From Streptomyces violaceusniger Tu 4113 (GTDB taxonomy: Bacteria; Actinomycetota; Actinomycetes; Streptomycetales; Streptomycetaceae), in NCBI RefSeq assembly GCF_000147815.2, contig NC_015957.1, positions 6,634,001 to 6,698,000 of the forward strand: DNA of 64,000 bases, in the 5' to 3' direction. Made by a program: the position numbers and the translations under genes. How positions within the stretch are numbered: position 1 is the first letter of the stretch; each line of letters begins with the position of its first letter. The notes under the pieces are model-generated. The model saw only the letters and a program-made list of their open reading frames with translations, did no database searches and had not been told where the DNA came from. Shown here one piece after another: positions 8,797 to 17,157 of the stretch.

Positions 8797-8965
8797 GTGT
8801 GGATCCGCTCCCAATCGACCGACCTGATGCGCCTTCCCGGCATCCTACGGCTCCCCGACGGATGACCCCGCTGTGGGATGATCGGCCACGCGGCATCAAG
8901 CCGTACATACGTGCCCATGGCAGCGCATCCCGCCGCCTGTCCGTCGCACCCCAGGAGTGACCCCC

Positions 8966-10327
8966 ATGGAGAAGGCACCTCTCGCCGCCACCGTAGCCGC
9001 CCTGCAGCCGCGCGCGAGGGCCGAGCTGGCCGAGCTGGTGGCCTTCAAATCGGTCGCGGACCCGGCGCAGTTCCCGCGCGACGAATGCGAGGCGGCCGCC
9101 CGGTGGGTAGCCGACGCCCTGCGCGCCGAGGGGTTCGAGGACGTGGCGCTGCTGGACACCCCCGACGGCACCCAGTCCGTCTACGGCTTTCTGCCCGGTC
9201 CGGCCGGCGCCCCGACCGTGCTGCTCTACGCGCATTACGACGTGCAGCCCCCGTTGGACGAGGCCGCCTGGCACACCCCGCCCTTCGAGCTGACCGAGCG
9301 CGACGGCCGCTGGTACGGGCGGGGCGCCGCGGACTGCAAGGGTGGCTTGATCATGCATCTCACCGCCCTGCGTGCGCTCAAGGAGCGGGGCGGGGTCCCG
9401 GTCAACGTCAAGATGATCGTGGAGGGTTCGGAGGAGCAGGGCACGGGCGGCCTGGAGCGCTATGCCGAGGCCCATCCGGAGCTGCTGACCGCCGACACGA
9501 TCGTGATCGGCGACGCGGGCAACTTCCGGGTCGGGCTGCCGACGGTCACGGCCACGCTGCGCGGTATGACGCTGCTGCGGGTCTCGGTGGAGACCCTGGA
9601 GGGCAATCTGCACTCGGGCCAGTTCGGCGGGGCGGCCCCGGACGCGCTCGCCGCGCTGATCCGCGTCCTGGACTCGCTGCGCGCCGAGGACGGCTCGACC
9701 ACCGTCAAGGGCCTCGAGGCGGACGCGGAGTGGGACGGGCTGCAGTATCCGGAGGAGGCGTTCCGCAAGGACGCCAAGGTGCTCGACGGGGTCGGGCTGG
9801 TCGGCTCCGGTACGGTCGCCGACCGCATCTGGGCGCGCCCCGCGGTCACCGTGATCGGCATCGACTGCCCGCCGGTGGTCGGCGCCACTCCGTCCGTCCA
9901 GTCGAGCGCGCGGGCGCTGATCAGCCTGCGGGTGCCGCCGGGCGTGGACGCGGGCGAGGCCAACCGGCTGCTCGCGGAGCACCTCCGCTCCTCGGTGCCG
10001 TGGGGCGCGCGGCTCTCGCTGGAGCAGGTCGGCCAGGGCCAGCCGTTCCGCGCGGACACCACGAGCCCGGCGTACGCGGCGATGCGGGAGGCGATGCGCC
10101 TGGCGTACGACGGCCAGGAGATGGCGATCGCCGGGCAGGGCGGCTCGATCCCGCTGTGCAACACGCTGGCCTCGCTCTACCCGGAGGCGGAGATCCTGCT
10201 GATCGGGCTGAGCGAGCCGGAGGCACAGATCCACGCGGTCAACGAGAGCGTCTCGCCGCAGGAGTTGGAGAAGCTCTCGCTGACCGAGGCGCTGTTCCTG
10301 GGGATGTACGCGGAGGGCAAGGGCTGA
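8966..10327 (+). CDS. M20-family dipeptidase/peptidase
   Basis: A di-zinc metallopeptidase of about 453 residues. Metal and catalytic motifs are in order: LLYAHYDVQP (His ligand, catalytic Asp), GRGAADCKGG (bridging Asp), EGSEEQGTGG (general-base Glu and Glu ligand), VIGDAGN, and IHAVNES (last His). The lid domain sits in the middle (LEGNLHSGQFGG). I chose ATG 8966 because AGGAG lies eight bases upstream; the in-frame GTG 8957 overlaps that ribosome site. It probably cleaves dipeptides or N-acyl amino acids in the cytoplasm. A strong hairpin follows its stop. Confidence 0.9.
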   Translation: MEKAPLAATVAALQPRARAELAELVAFKSVADPAQFPRDECEAAARWVADALRAEGFEDVALLDTPDGTQSVYGFLPGPAGAPTVLLYAHYDVQPPLDEAAWHTPPFELTERDGRWYGRGAADCKGGLIMHLTALRALKERGGVPVNVKMIVEGSEEQGTGGLERYAEAHPELLTADTIVIGDAGNFRVGLPTVTATLRGMTLLRVSVETLEGNLHSGQFGGAAPDALAALIRVLDSLRAEDGSTTVKGLEADAEWDGLQYPEEAFRKDAKVLDGVGLVGSGTVADRIWARPAVTVIGIDCPPVVGATPSVQSSARALISLRVPPGVDAGEANRLLAEHLRSSVPWGARLSLEQVGQGQPFRADTTSPAYAAMREAMRLAYDGQEMAIAGQGGSIPLCNTLASLYPEAEILLIGLSEPEAQIHAVNESVSPQELEKLSLTEALFLGMYAEGKG

Positions 10328-10340
10328 GCTTCCCTCTCCT

Positions 10341-10381
10341 GCCGTCGCCCCGCGGCCGGTTCCGGACCGTGGGGCGACGGC
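10341..10381 (+). terminator. Intrinsic-type terminator hairpin
   Basis: GCCGTCGCCCC (10341-10351) pairs perfectly with GGGGCGACGGC (10371-10381), and an inner GGCCGG/CCGG stem extends it. It lies 13 bases after the M20 peptidase stop. No U-run follows, as is usual in Streptomyces. Confidence 0.7.
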
Positions 10382-10453
10382 CTCGTCCCGCTGGGGGACG
10401 CGGCAGGCCGGTGGGGCACGGGTGGGCGGACGAGGTACGAGCGGGCCGGTGGG

Positions 10454-11488
10454 TCAGCCGGTCGGGACGCCCGCTTCGAGGTAGAGCGGGCGGCCCTGCT
10501 CGCGGGCGCGCAGCGCCCAGCGCAGTCGGCTCAGCCGCACCGGTGGCAGCAGCGCGGCCGCCTCGCTCTCGGTGACGAAGCGCCAGCCGCGCAGTTCGGA
10601 GCCGGGCAGCAGTACTTCCCGGGCAGCCGCGCTGGAGAGCTTGCCGCCGTCGAAGAGCAGCCGCAGGCCCCCGTAGCCAGGCGGCTGGGGGCGTTCCCAG
10701 TCGGCGACCAGCAGCCGCAGCGGTTCGTCGAGCCGTACGCCCAGCTCCTCGGTGACCTCGCGCACCCCGGCGCACATCGGGGGTTCGCCCGGTTCGACGA
10801 CGCCGCCGGGGAACTCCCAGCCGGGTTTGTAGGTGGGGTCGACGAGCAGCACGCGGTCCTCCTCGTCGAAGAGCAGCACCCCGGCGGCCAGCGTCTCCGC
10901 CGTCGGCTCCGGCGTCTGCACGATGTCGCAGCTCCCGGCGCCCTCGCGGACCGCGTCGGCGATGTGCTGGGCGGTCTGGCGCGGGGTGATGCCGGTGGTG
11001 TCCACGACATGGGCATCGGCGGTCAGCCAGGGCAGGGCCGCCCGGTAGGGGGCGAGATGGGCCAGGCACCACTGGCGTACGGACTCGTTCGCCTCCGGGT
11101 CCCCGGGTATCTCCTCGCGCCCGGCTATCCGCTCGCGAAGGATCGTTTCATCGGTGTGGAGCAGAACATGCCGCACGGGGATGCGACGGGCCGCGAAATG
11201 ACCGAAGATCTCATCCCGGTACTCCTGTCTGAGGACCGTCATCGCCACCACGAGCGGACCGCCGACCTCCGCGATCAGTGCCGCTCCGGTGTCCACGACC
11301 AGCCGACGCCAGGAAGGCAGATCCTGGTAGTCGGACACCTGTTCAAGACGTTTACGCGGAAGCATCATCCGCAGACCGTTACCGACCAGCTCCGGGTCGT
11401 AGAACGTGCTGCCGGGCATGAAGTCCACCAATTCACGGGCCGTGGCGGTTTTACCCGCACCGAACGCACCGTTCAGCCAGACGATCAC
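10454..11488 (-). CDS. P-loop kinase-like ATPase fused to a NUDIX hydrolase
   Basis: A two-domain protein of 344 residues. Residues 1-175 are a small P-loop NTPase resembling gluconate/shikimate-type kinases, with Walker A WLNGAFGAGKTATA at the N-terminus. Residues 190-330 are a NUDIX domain with an intact box: GGVVEPGE, seven residues, REVTEELGV. The box fits G-x5-E-x7-REU-x-EE-x-GU exactly, so hydrolysis of a nucleoside-diphosphate-linked compound is expected. The fusion suggests that one half phosphorylates or binds a small molecule and the other trims a nucleotide derivative (inference). No obvious operon partner. Confidence 0.85.
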   Translation of the reverse strand: MIVWLNGAFGAGKTATARELVDFMPGSTFYDPELVGNGLRMMLPRKRLEQVSDYQDLPSWRRLVVDTGAALIAEVGGPLVVAMTVLRQEYRDEIFGHFAARRIPVRHVLLHTDETILRERIAGREEIPGDPEANESVRQWCLAHLAPYRAALPWLTADAHVVDTTGITPRQTAQHIADAVREGAGSCDIVQTPEPTAETLAAGVLLFDEEDRVLLVDPTYKPGWEFPGGVVEPGEPPMCAGVREVTEELGVRLDEPLRLLVADWERPQPPGYGGLRLLFDGGKLSSAAAREVLLPGSELRGWRFVTESEAAALLPPVRLSRLRWALRAREQGRPLYLEAGVPTG

Positions 11489-11650
11489 ATTTCCCCCTAT
11501 TCCATCGCCTCCTGACAGTTGCCCGCATCACCCTGCCACGGAAACGCCCGAAGACGACCGAGTGACGGATCGCGCCGCTCCGGACCGGATGGGCGCATGA
11601 CGCGGGGCGGTGCGGTGGGGCGGAGTAGGGGGTCGTGGGGCCCTTGTGCC

Positions 11651-11691
11651 ACAGGGGTCACCGCGGCCACATGGATCACGGTGACCCCTGT
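11651..11691 (-). terminator. Terminator hairpin of the sugar ABC operon
   Basis: ACAGGGGTCACCG (11651-11663) pairs perfectly with CGGTGACCCCTGT (11679-11691). The hairpin begins five bases after the stop of the last permease gene. Confidence 0.75.
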
Positions 11692-11695
11692 CGCA

Positions 11696-12613
11696 TCACC
11701 CCTTGCTGGCGCCGAGGGTGAGTCCGGCGATGAAGTGGCGCTGCAACAGCAGGAAGACCAGCACCGTGGGCAGCGCCACGATCACCGAGCCCGCCGCGAG
11801 CAGGTTGTAGTCGGTGAAGAACTGGCCGCGCAGATTGTTGAGCGCGGAGGTGATGGGCAGCTTGTCGCCGTCGGAGATGAAGACGAGCGCCCACAGGAAG
11901 TCGTTGTACATCCAGGTGAATTGCAATGTGGCGAGCGCGGCGAGCGCCGGCCGGCACAGCGGAAGCGTGATGTTCCAGTACTGCGTCCACACCCCCGCGC
12001 CATCCACCCGCGCCGCTTCCGTGATCTCCTCGGGAAGGGTGCGCATGAAGTTGGCGAGGACGAAGACGCAGAAACCCACCTGGAAGGCGACCTGGACGGC
12101 GAGCACGGCCCAGTAGGAGTCGTACATCGTCATCGAGTCCGACATCCAATAGGGCAGATTGATCTTGGTGAAGAGCACATACAGCGGGGTGACGATGACC
12201 TGCTGCGGCAGCAGATTGCCCGCCGTGAACACCATCAGCAGCACGAGTCCGCCGCGCATTCTCAGCCGGGTCACACAGAAGGCGACGAAAGAGGCGAGAA
12301 ACAGCGTCAACAGCACTCCGGGAACCGCGATGATGAGCGAGTTGATGAAGTACTTGCCCATTCCGGAGTCGTTGAACGCCTGCGCGTAGTAGTCGAACGA
12401 CAGATGGCGCGGCAGCGAGAAATAGCCGTATTGGGCGGTCTCCTCGTAGGGCCGCAGCGAGGCGTAGATGGCGAGCAGCAGCGGGGCGAGAAAGGCGAGC
12501 GACACGGTCATCAAAAACGCGTGCAGCCCGAGCCGTCCGCGGCTCACCCGGCGCTTGCCGGTGCCGGTCACCGGCGTCACGGTCCGTACGGGGGCGGTCC
12601 GGGTGATGGTCAT
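11696..12613 (-). CDS. Carbohydrate ABC transporter permease, MalG type
   Basis: A membrane permease of 305 residues with six hydrophobic segments, the first at about residues 30-52. The cytoplasmic EAA loop is EITEAARVDGAGVWTQYWNI (about residues 195-214), the contact site for the ATPase. It is the second permease of the operon and overlaps the first by four bases (ATGA). Gene order is binding protein, MalF-type, MalG-type. No ATPase gene is present, so energy probably comes from a shared ATPase such as MsiK encoded elsewhere (established for Streptomyces sugar importers). Confidence 0.9.
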   Translation of the reverse strand: MTITRTAPVRTVTPVTGTGKRRVSRGRLGLHAFLMTVSLAFLAPLLLAIYASLRPYEETAQYGYFSLPRHLSFDYYAQAFNDSGMGKYFINSLIIAVPGVLLTLFLASFVAFCVTRLRMRGGLVLLMVFTAGNLLPQQVIVTPLYVLFTKINLPYWMSDSMTMYDSYWAVLAVQVAFQVGFCVFVLANFMRTLPEEITEAARVDGAGVWTQYWNITLPLCRPALAALATLQFTWMYNDFLWALVFISDGDKLPITSALNNLRGQFFTDYNLLAAGSVIVALPTVLVFLLLQRHFIAGLTLGASKG

Positions 12614-13524
12614 CCCTTCTTCCCCCCTCGTAGCTCCTGCACCAGATAGGTCACGATGAATCCCATGGACACGGCCAGCAGGACGACGGCGATCGCGGAG
12701 CCGAAGCCGATCCGGCTGGCCTCGCCGATGATGTTGTCGGTGACCAGCACCGAGAGCAGTTCGAGCCCGTTACGGCCATGGTTGATGGCGTAGACGATGT
12801 CGAACGCGCGCAATGCCTCGATCACGGTGATGACACCGACGATGACATTGACCGGCCGCAGAGTGGGCAGCACGACCCGGAAGAAGGCCTGGGTCTCGCT
12901 GGCGCCGTCGATCGCGGCCGCTTCCTTGAGCGAGGGATCGACCGATTTCAGCCCGGCCAGATAGAGGATCATCACATACCCGGTGTGCCGCCAGGCGGCT
13001 GCCAGCAGCACCATCCAGATATTGAGCTCCGGGTCTCCCAGCCAGTCCACCGGATTGTCCTTGTTGGCCAGAATCGCGTTCAGCGCACCCTGGTCACGGG
13101 AGAAGATCAGCTGCGCGATGAAGCCGACGATGGCGAGGGAGAGCACCACCGGCATATAGAGGGTGGACTGGTAGAACCGGCTGAACCGGACGCCCTTGTC
13201 CAGCAGTACGGCCAGCAGCAGCCCGAAGGGGGTCGCGACAAGGCCGAGGAAGGCCACCCAGAGCAGATTGTTGCGGACGGCGGGCCAGAACGGCGGATAG
13301 TCGGTGAAGAGGGTCTTGTAGTTGTCGATGCCGACCCAATGGATATCGCCGATCCCGTCCCAGTTGGTGAAGGACAGACCGATGGAGGCGAGGGTCGGGC
13401 CCCAGATCAGGGCCAGGTCGAGCAGAATGGGTATACCCAGCAGCACGCCGATAACGGCGAGGTCGCGGGAGGTGAACCTCCGGGGGCCCCGCCGTTTGGC
13501 ACGCCGCGCGTTGATGAGCGGCAC
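12610..13524 (-). CDS. Sugar ABC transporter permease, MalF/UgpA type
   Basis: A permease of 304 residues with six transmembrane segments. The EAA loop is SLKEAAAIDGASETQAFFRV (about residues 205-224). A basic N-terminus (NARRAKRRGPRRF) precedes the first helix. It starts 12 bases after the binding-protein stop and ends overlapping the next permease, so the three genes form one operon. Together with the adjacent secreted alpha-galactosidase it probably imports galactosides such as melibiose- or raffinose-type sugars, or their products (inference from context). Confidence 0.9.
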   Translation of the reverse strand: MPLINARRAKRRGPRRFTSRDLAVIGVLLGIPILLDLALIWGPTLASIGLSFTNWDGIGDIHWVGIDNYKTLFTDYPPFWPAVRNNLLWVAFLGLVATPFGLLLAVLLDKGVRFSRFYQSTLYMPVVLSLAIVGFIAQLIFSRDQGALNAILANKDNPVDWLGDPELNIWMVLLAAAWRHTGYVMILYLAGLKSVDPSLKEAAAIDGASETQAFFRVVLPTLRPVNVIVGVITVIEALRAFDIVYAINHGRNGLELLSVLVTDNIIGEASRIGFGSAIAVVLLAVSMGFIVTYLVQELRGGKKG

Positions 13525-13536
13525 GGCGCGAATCTC

Positions 13537-14820
13537 CTAGTTGCCGGCGAAGATGGTCTTCTTCTGGGATTCGATGTCCTTGGTCAGGGAGTCGATGTCG
13601 TCCGGCTTGTTGATGAACTGCTGAATGGCCCGGATCATCACCTGGGACGCGAAGTCCGGCCGGGTGTCGCGGTCCATGAACTGGGATATCTGCTTGGCGT
13701 TCGAGATGAGTTCGGCGGCCTTCTTCTGCAGCGCGTTGTACGAGGAGGTGGACGCGCCGTCGTTGACCGCGATGTTGTTCGGGTCCCGCTTCAGGTAGAT
13801 CTCCTCGGCGGCAGGTGTGGCGAGGTACTTCAGCAGCTCCTTGCCCTCCTTCTGCCGCTTGGACTTCTTCGCCAGCAGAAAGCCGTCGATCGGCGCCTCG
13901 ACCGCGTCCTGGCCATAGGCGGAGTCGATCTCGGGGAAGGCGAAGAAGTCCAGATCGTCGCGGTCGGCGGCGGAGAACTGCTGGCCGGGGTGGGGCAGTC
14001 CGAAGACCGCCATACCGGACTTCTTCTGCGCCAGGCTCTGGGCGGCCTCCTGCCAGGTCCGTCCGTTGCCGCCCTTCTGGTGATACGGCATCAGCCCGCG
14101 CCACAGGTCGAAGACCTTCTTGACCCGGGGATCGGTCCAGGACTCCTTGCCGCCCATCAGGGAGATATGGAAGTCGTAGCCGTTGGCCCGCATATTGAGA
14201 TAGTCGAAGGTCCCCATGGCGGGCCAGCCGTCCTTGTCACCGAAGGCGATGGCGTCGAGACCGTCCTTGTCCATGCGCTTGGCGAGGGCCCGGAACTCGT
14301 CGAAGGTCTTCGGGATCTCATAGCCGCGCTGGGCGAAGACGCTCTTCCGGTAGAAGACCGCCCAGGGGTAGTAGTAGTACGGCACGAGGTACTGCTTGCC
14401 GTCCTTGCCGGTGGACTGTGCCTTGAGCGCGTCGGAGAAGCCGTCGAAGCCCTTCCACAGATCACTGATCTCGGCGAGCTGGCCCTGTTCGGCGAAGAAC
14501 TGCATGCGGTACCCGGCGAACCACATGAAGACGTCGTCGGGGGTGCCCTTCAGGTAGCGGTTGATGCCTTCCTGAAAGGCTTCGTGGTTGACGGTGTTGA
14601 CCTTGACCTTCTTGTCCGACTTCTTCTCGTACGCGTCGAACACCTCGGCGAACGCCTTCCGGGGCACTGCGTCGGAGGCGTTGGAGCCGATCTTCACTTC
14701 GTTGCCCGGACCACCGCAGGCGGTCAGCAGCGTCGGGAGGGCGACCGCGCCGGCTCCGGCCGCGGTACCTCGTAGCAGCGCACGGCGGGAGATCCGATGT
14801 CCTGACAATGACGGTGCCAT
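13537..14820 (-). CDS. Sugar-binding lipoprotein of the ABC transporter
   Basis: An extracellular solute-binding protein (family 1) of about 427 residues. ATG 14820 has GGAGGGG upstream. The N-terminus combines a twin-arginine-like motif (SRRALLRG) with a lipobox (LLTAC), so the protein is exported and anchored by a lipid on Cys ~33. An in-frame start at 14955 would add 45 residues before the signal peptide and is rejected. The mature part is the two-lobe maltose-binding fold. It faces the divergent alpha-galactosidase across a shared control region. Confidence 0.9.
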   Translation of the reverse strand: MAPSLSGHRISRRALLRGTAAGAGAVALPTLLTACGGPGNEVKIGSNASDAVPRKAFAEVFDAYEKKSDKKVKVNTVNHEAFQEGINRYLKGTPDDVFMWFAGYRMQFFAEQGQLAEISDLWKGFDGFSDALKAQSTGKDGKQYLVPYYYYPWAVFYRKSVFAQRGYEIPKTFDEFRALAKRMDKDGLDAIAFGDKDGWPAMGTFDYLNMRANGYDFHISLMGGKESWTDPRVKKVFDLWRGLMPYHQKGGNGRTWQEAAQSLAQKKSGMAVFGLPHPGQQFSAADRDDLDFFAFPEIDSAYGQDAVEAPIDGFLLAKKSKRQKEGKELLKYLATPAAEEIYLKRDPNNIAVNDGASTSSYNALQKKAAELISNAKQISQFMDRDTRPDFASQVMIRAIQQFINKPDDIDSLTKDIESQKKTIFAGN

Positions 14821-14894
14821 GTGCCCCTCCACAGAGGTCCAATCAAACACAATCGAACGCGAGTGAGGGGATCTCACCCGGCGCCCAGGCAAAA

Positions 14895-14911
14895 CGTCAA
14901 GGGTTTTGACG
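14895..14911. promoter_or_regulatory. Palindrome between binding-protein and alpha-galactosidase genes
   Basis: CGTCAA-GGGTT-TTGACG has perfect 6-base arms. Each arm reads TTGACG outward, a good -35 hexamer for each direction. Forward, TATCGC follows at 14929 after 17 bases. Further right, TCCAACAG occurs twice at a 10-base interval (14941 and 14951), and on the left AATCAAACAC/AATCGAACGC repeat at the same interval (14841, 14851). These look like sites for a sugar-responsive regulator, perhaps the LacI protein at 19.9 kb. Confidence 0.5.
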
Positions 14912-15033
14912 AGGTATCGAACAACTGTTATCGCATCTCTTCCAACAGACTCCAACAGGGTCTACCGTAAACGCTCGCATGTGGCGCAGCCATGACACTG
15001 CGTCACCCCCGTTGGGAACGGAGGACCCGCATC

Positions 15034-17091
15034 GTGCGCCACCGCTGTTTTCGCCCCTCGAAGCGAAGAGTCATCGGAGCATTGAGCGCCGGCCTGCTGG
15101 CAACGGCCGGCCTGGCCCTCCCGGCCGTCGCCCAGCCGTCGCACCCCGCCGAGGTCACCACACCGGCCTCCGCGCCGAGCGCCGCGCCCGGTGACGGGCT
15201 CGCCCTCACCCCTCCGATGGGCTTCAACAACTGGAACTCCACCCATTGCCGCGCCGAGTTCAACGAGGCGATGGTCAAGGGCATCGCCGATATCTTCGTG
15301 GCGAAGGGGCTGAAGGACGCCGGATACCAATACGTCAACCTCGACGACTGCTGGGCGCTGCCGCAGCGCGACGCGGACGGCAAGCTGGTCCCCGACCCGG
15401 TCCGCTTTCCGAACGGCATCAAGGCCGTCGCCGACTATGCCCACTCCAAGGGACTGAAGATCGGCATCTACACCAGCGCGGGCACCAAGACCTGCAATAC
15501 CGCCGGCTTCCCCGGGGCCCTCGGCCATGAGAAGTCCGACGCCCAGCAGTTCGCCGACTGGGGCATCGACTACCTCAAGTACGACAACTGCAATAACCAG
15601 GGTGTCGACGCCAAGCAGCGCTACCGCGCCATGCGCGACGCGCTGAAGGCGGCGTCCGAGTCCACCGGCCACCCCATCGTCTACAGCATCTGCGAATGGG
15701 GCGAGAACAAGCCATGGGAGTGGGCCGGTGAATTCGGCCAACTGTGGCGGACGACGGGCGACATCAGCGACAGCTGGGGCAGCATGCTGTCGATCGCCAA
15801 GCAGAACCTGCCGCTCGCGCAGTACGCCGGACCCGGCCACTGGAACGACCCCGACATGCTGGAGGTCGGCAACGGCGGGATGACGGACACCGAGTACCGC
15901 AGCCACTTCTCGCTGTGGTCGATCATGGCCGCACCCCTGCTGATCGGCACCGATCTGCGCAAGGCCACCGACGAGACCTATGAGATCCTCGGCAATCGCG
16001 AGGTCATCGGCGTCGATCAGGACCCGCTCGGCAAGCAGGGCACCGTGGTCTCCTCCGAGGGCGGTCGCTGGGTCATCGCCAAGGAGATGGCAGACGGCAG
16101 CCGCGCCGTCGCCCTGTTCAACGAAACCGACCGGCCGCAGCACATCGCCACCACGGCGACCGGGGTCGGGCTGCCGAAGGCGACCGCGTACCGGCTGCGC
16201 GACCTGTGGTCGCACAAGGACTACAACACCGCCGGAGCCATTTCGGCTACCGTCCCGGCCCATGGCACCGTGCTCTACCGGGCCTCGGCCGACGCGCGCT
16301 GGGCCTCCTACCCGCCCCTCGCCGAACTCGGCATCGACGGCACCGCGCTGACCGAGGCCGGGGACACCGCCCAGGTCGTCACCACCCTCACCGACCTCGG
16401 CCGCACCCCGGCCCATCAGGTCTCGGTCCGCCTCACCGGCCCCGACGGCTGGCGGATCAAGGCCACCTCCCCGACCCGGGCCGCCTCGCTGCCCACCGGC
16501 TCGAAGCTGGCCACGCGCTGGCAGGTCACCGCGCCCGCCGGGTCCGCACCCGGTGCGTACGATCTGACGGTCGCCGCCGACTACCGCTCACCGAAGGGCG
16601 CCAAGGCCGCCGCGCGGCTGGTCTCGGCGGTCCATGTGGTGGTCGCACCGCCCTCGGGCAGCTCGTACGCGAGCGATCTGTCCTGGCTGAGCGCGCTCAA
16701 CGGCTGGGGCCCGGTGGAGAAGAACACCAGCGTCGGCGAGAGCGGGGCGGGTGACGGCCACCCGCTCACCCTCGGCGGCACCACGTACGACAAGGGCCTG
16801 GGCGTGCACGCCCCCAGCGAGGTCACCTACTACACCGGGGGCCGGTGCTCGCGCTTCACCGCGCAGGTCGGCGTGGACGACGAGGAGGGCACCGAGGGAT
16901 CGGTCGCCTTCGAGGTCTGGGCGGACGACACCAAGGTGGCGTCGTCCAAGACACTGACCAACGCCGATCCGGCCACCGCCCTTGACGCCGCCATCGGCAA
17001 GGCGAACACGGTCAGGCTCGTCGTCACCGACGGCGGGGACGGGGTCACCAGCGACCACGGGGACTGGGCCGACGCGTCCTTCACCTGCTGA
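15034..17091 (+). CDS. Secreted GH27 alpha-galactosidase with NEW3 and NPCBM domains
   Basis: A secreted enzyme of about 685 residues that removes terminal alpha-galactose. Start GTG 15034 has GGAGG nine bases upstream; ATG 14992 is also in frame but adds residues before a good signal peptide (RRVIGALSAGLLATAGLALP). The GH27 barrel begins at TPPMGFNNWNSTHC. The nucleophile Asp is in YLKYDNC and the acid/base Asp in LWRTTGDI. A NEW3-type beta domain follows (about 430-525), then a C-terminal NPCBM carbohydrate-binding domain (YASDLSWLSA onward). It is divergent from the sugar importer, fitting digestion outside the cell followed by uptake. Confidence 0.92.
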   Translation: MRHRCFRPSKRRVIGALSAGLLATAGLALPAVAQPSHPAEVTTPASAPSAAPGDGLALTPPMGFNNWNSTHCRAEFNEAMVKGIADIFVAKGLKDAGYQYVNLDDCWALPQRDADGKLVPDPVRFPNGIKAVADYAHSKGLKIGIYTSAGTKTCNTAGFPGALGHEKSDAQQFADWGIDYLKYDNCNNQGVDAKQRYRAMRDALKAASESTGHPIVYSICEWGENKPWEWAGEFGQLWRTTGDISDSWGSMLSIAKQNLPLAQYAGPGHWNDPDMLEVGNGGMTDTEYRSHFSLWSIMAAPLLIGTDLRKATDETYEILGNREVIGVDQDPLGKQGTVVSSEGGRWVIAKEMADGSRAVALFNETDRPQHIATTATGVGLPKATAYRLRDLWSHKDYNTAGAISATVPAHGTVLYRASADARWASYPPLAELGIDGTALTEAGDTAQVVTTLTDLGRTPAHQVSVRLTGPDGWRIKATSPTRAASLPTGSKLATRWQVTAPAGSAPGAYDLTVAADYRSPKGAKAAARLVSAVHVVVAPPSGSSYASDLSWLSALNGWGPVEKNTSVGESGAGDGHPLTLGGTTYDKGLGVHAPSEVTYYTGGRCSRFTAQVGVDDEEGTEGSVAFEVWADDTKVASSKTLTNADPATALDAAIGKANTVRLVVTDGGDGVTSDHGDWADASFTC

Positions 17092-17157
17092 GACCTCTCC
17101 ACCCCACGCTGACTCTCCACCTCACGGAGATCCGCCCCTTCCCGCGGCCGCCCGGGC

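Noticed and set aside
6349..8865. An 838-codon plus-strand frame over the histidine kinase and flavoprotein genes
   Set aside because: Antisense shadow with no domain; both minus-strand genes have intact motifs.
11497..11679. Short frames between the NUDIX fusion and the permease gene
   Set aside because: No ribosome site or motif; the gap is explained by the terminator and promoter of the flanking genes.
12778..14775. A 665-codon plus-strand frame over the permease and binding-protein genes
   Set aside because: It mirrors the coding strand (Val/Gly/Leu-rich) and has no recognisable domain, signal peptide or ribosome site.
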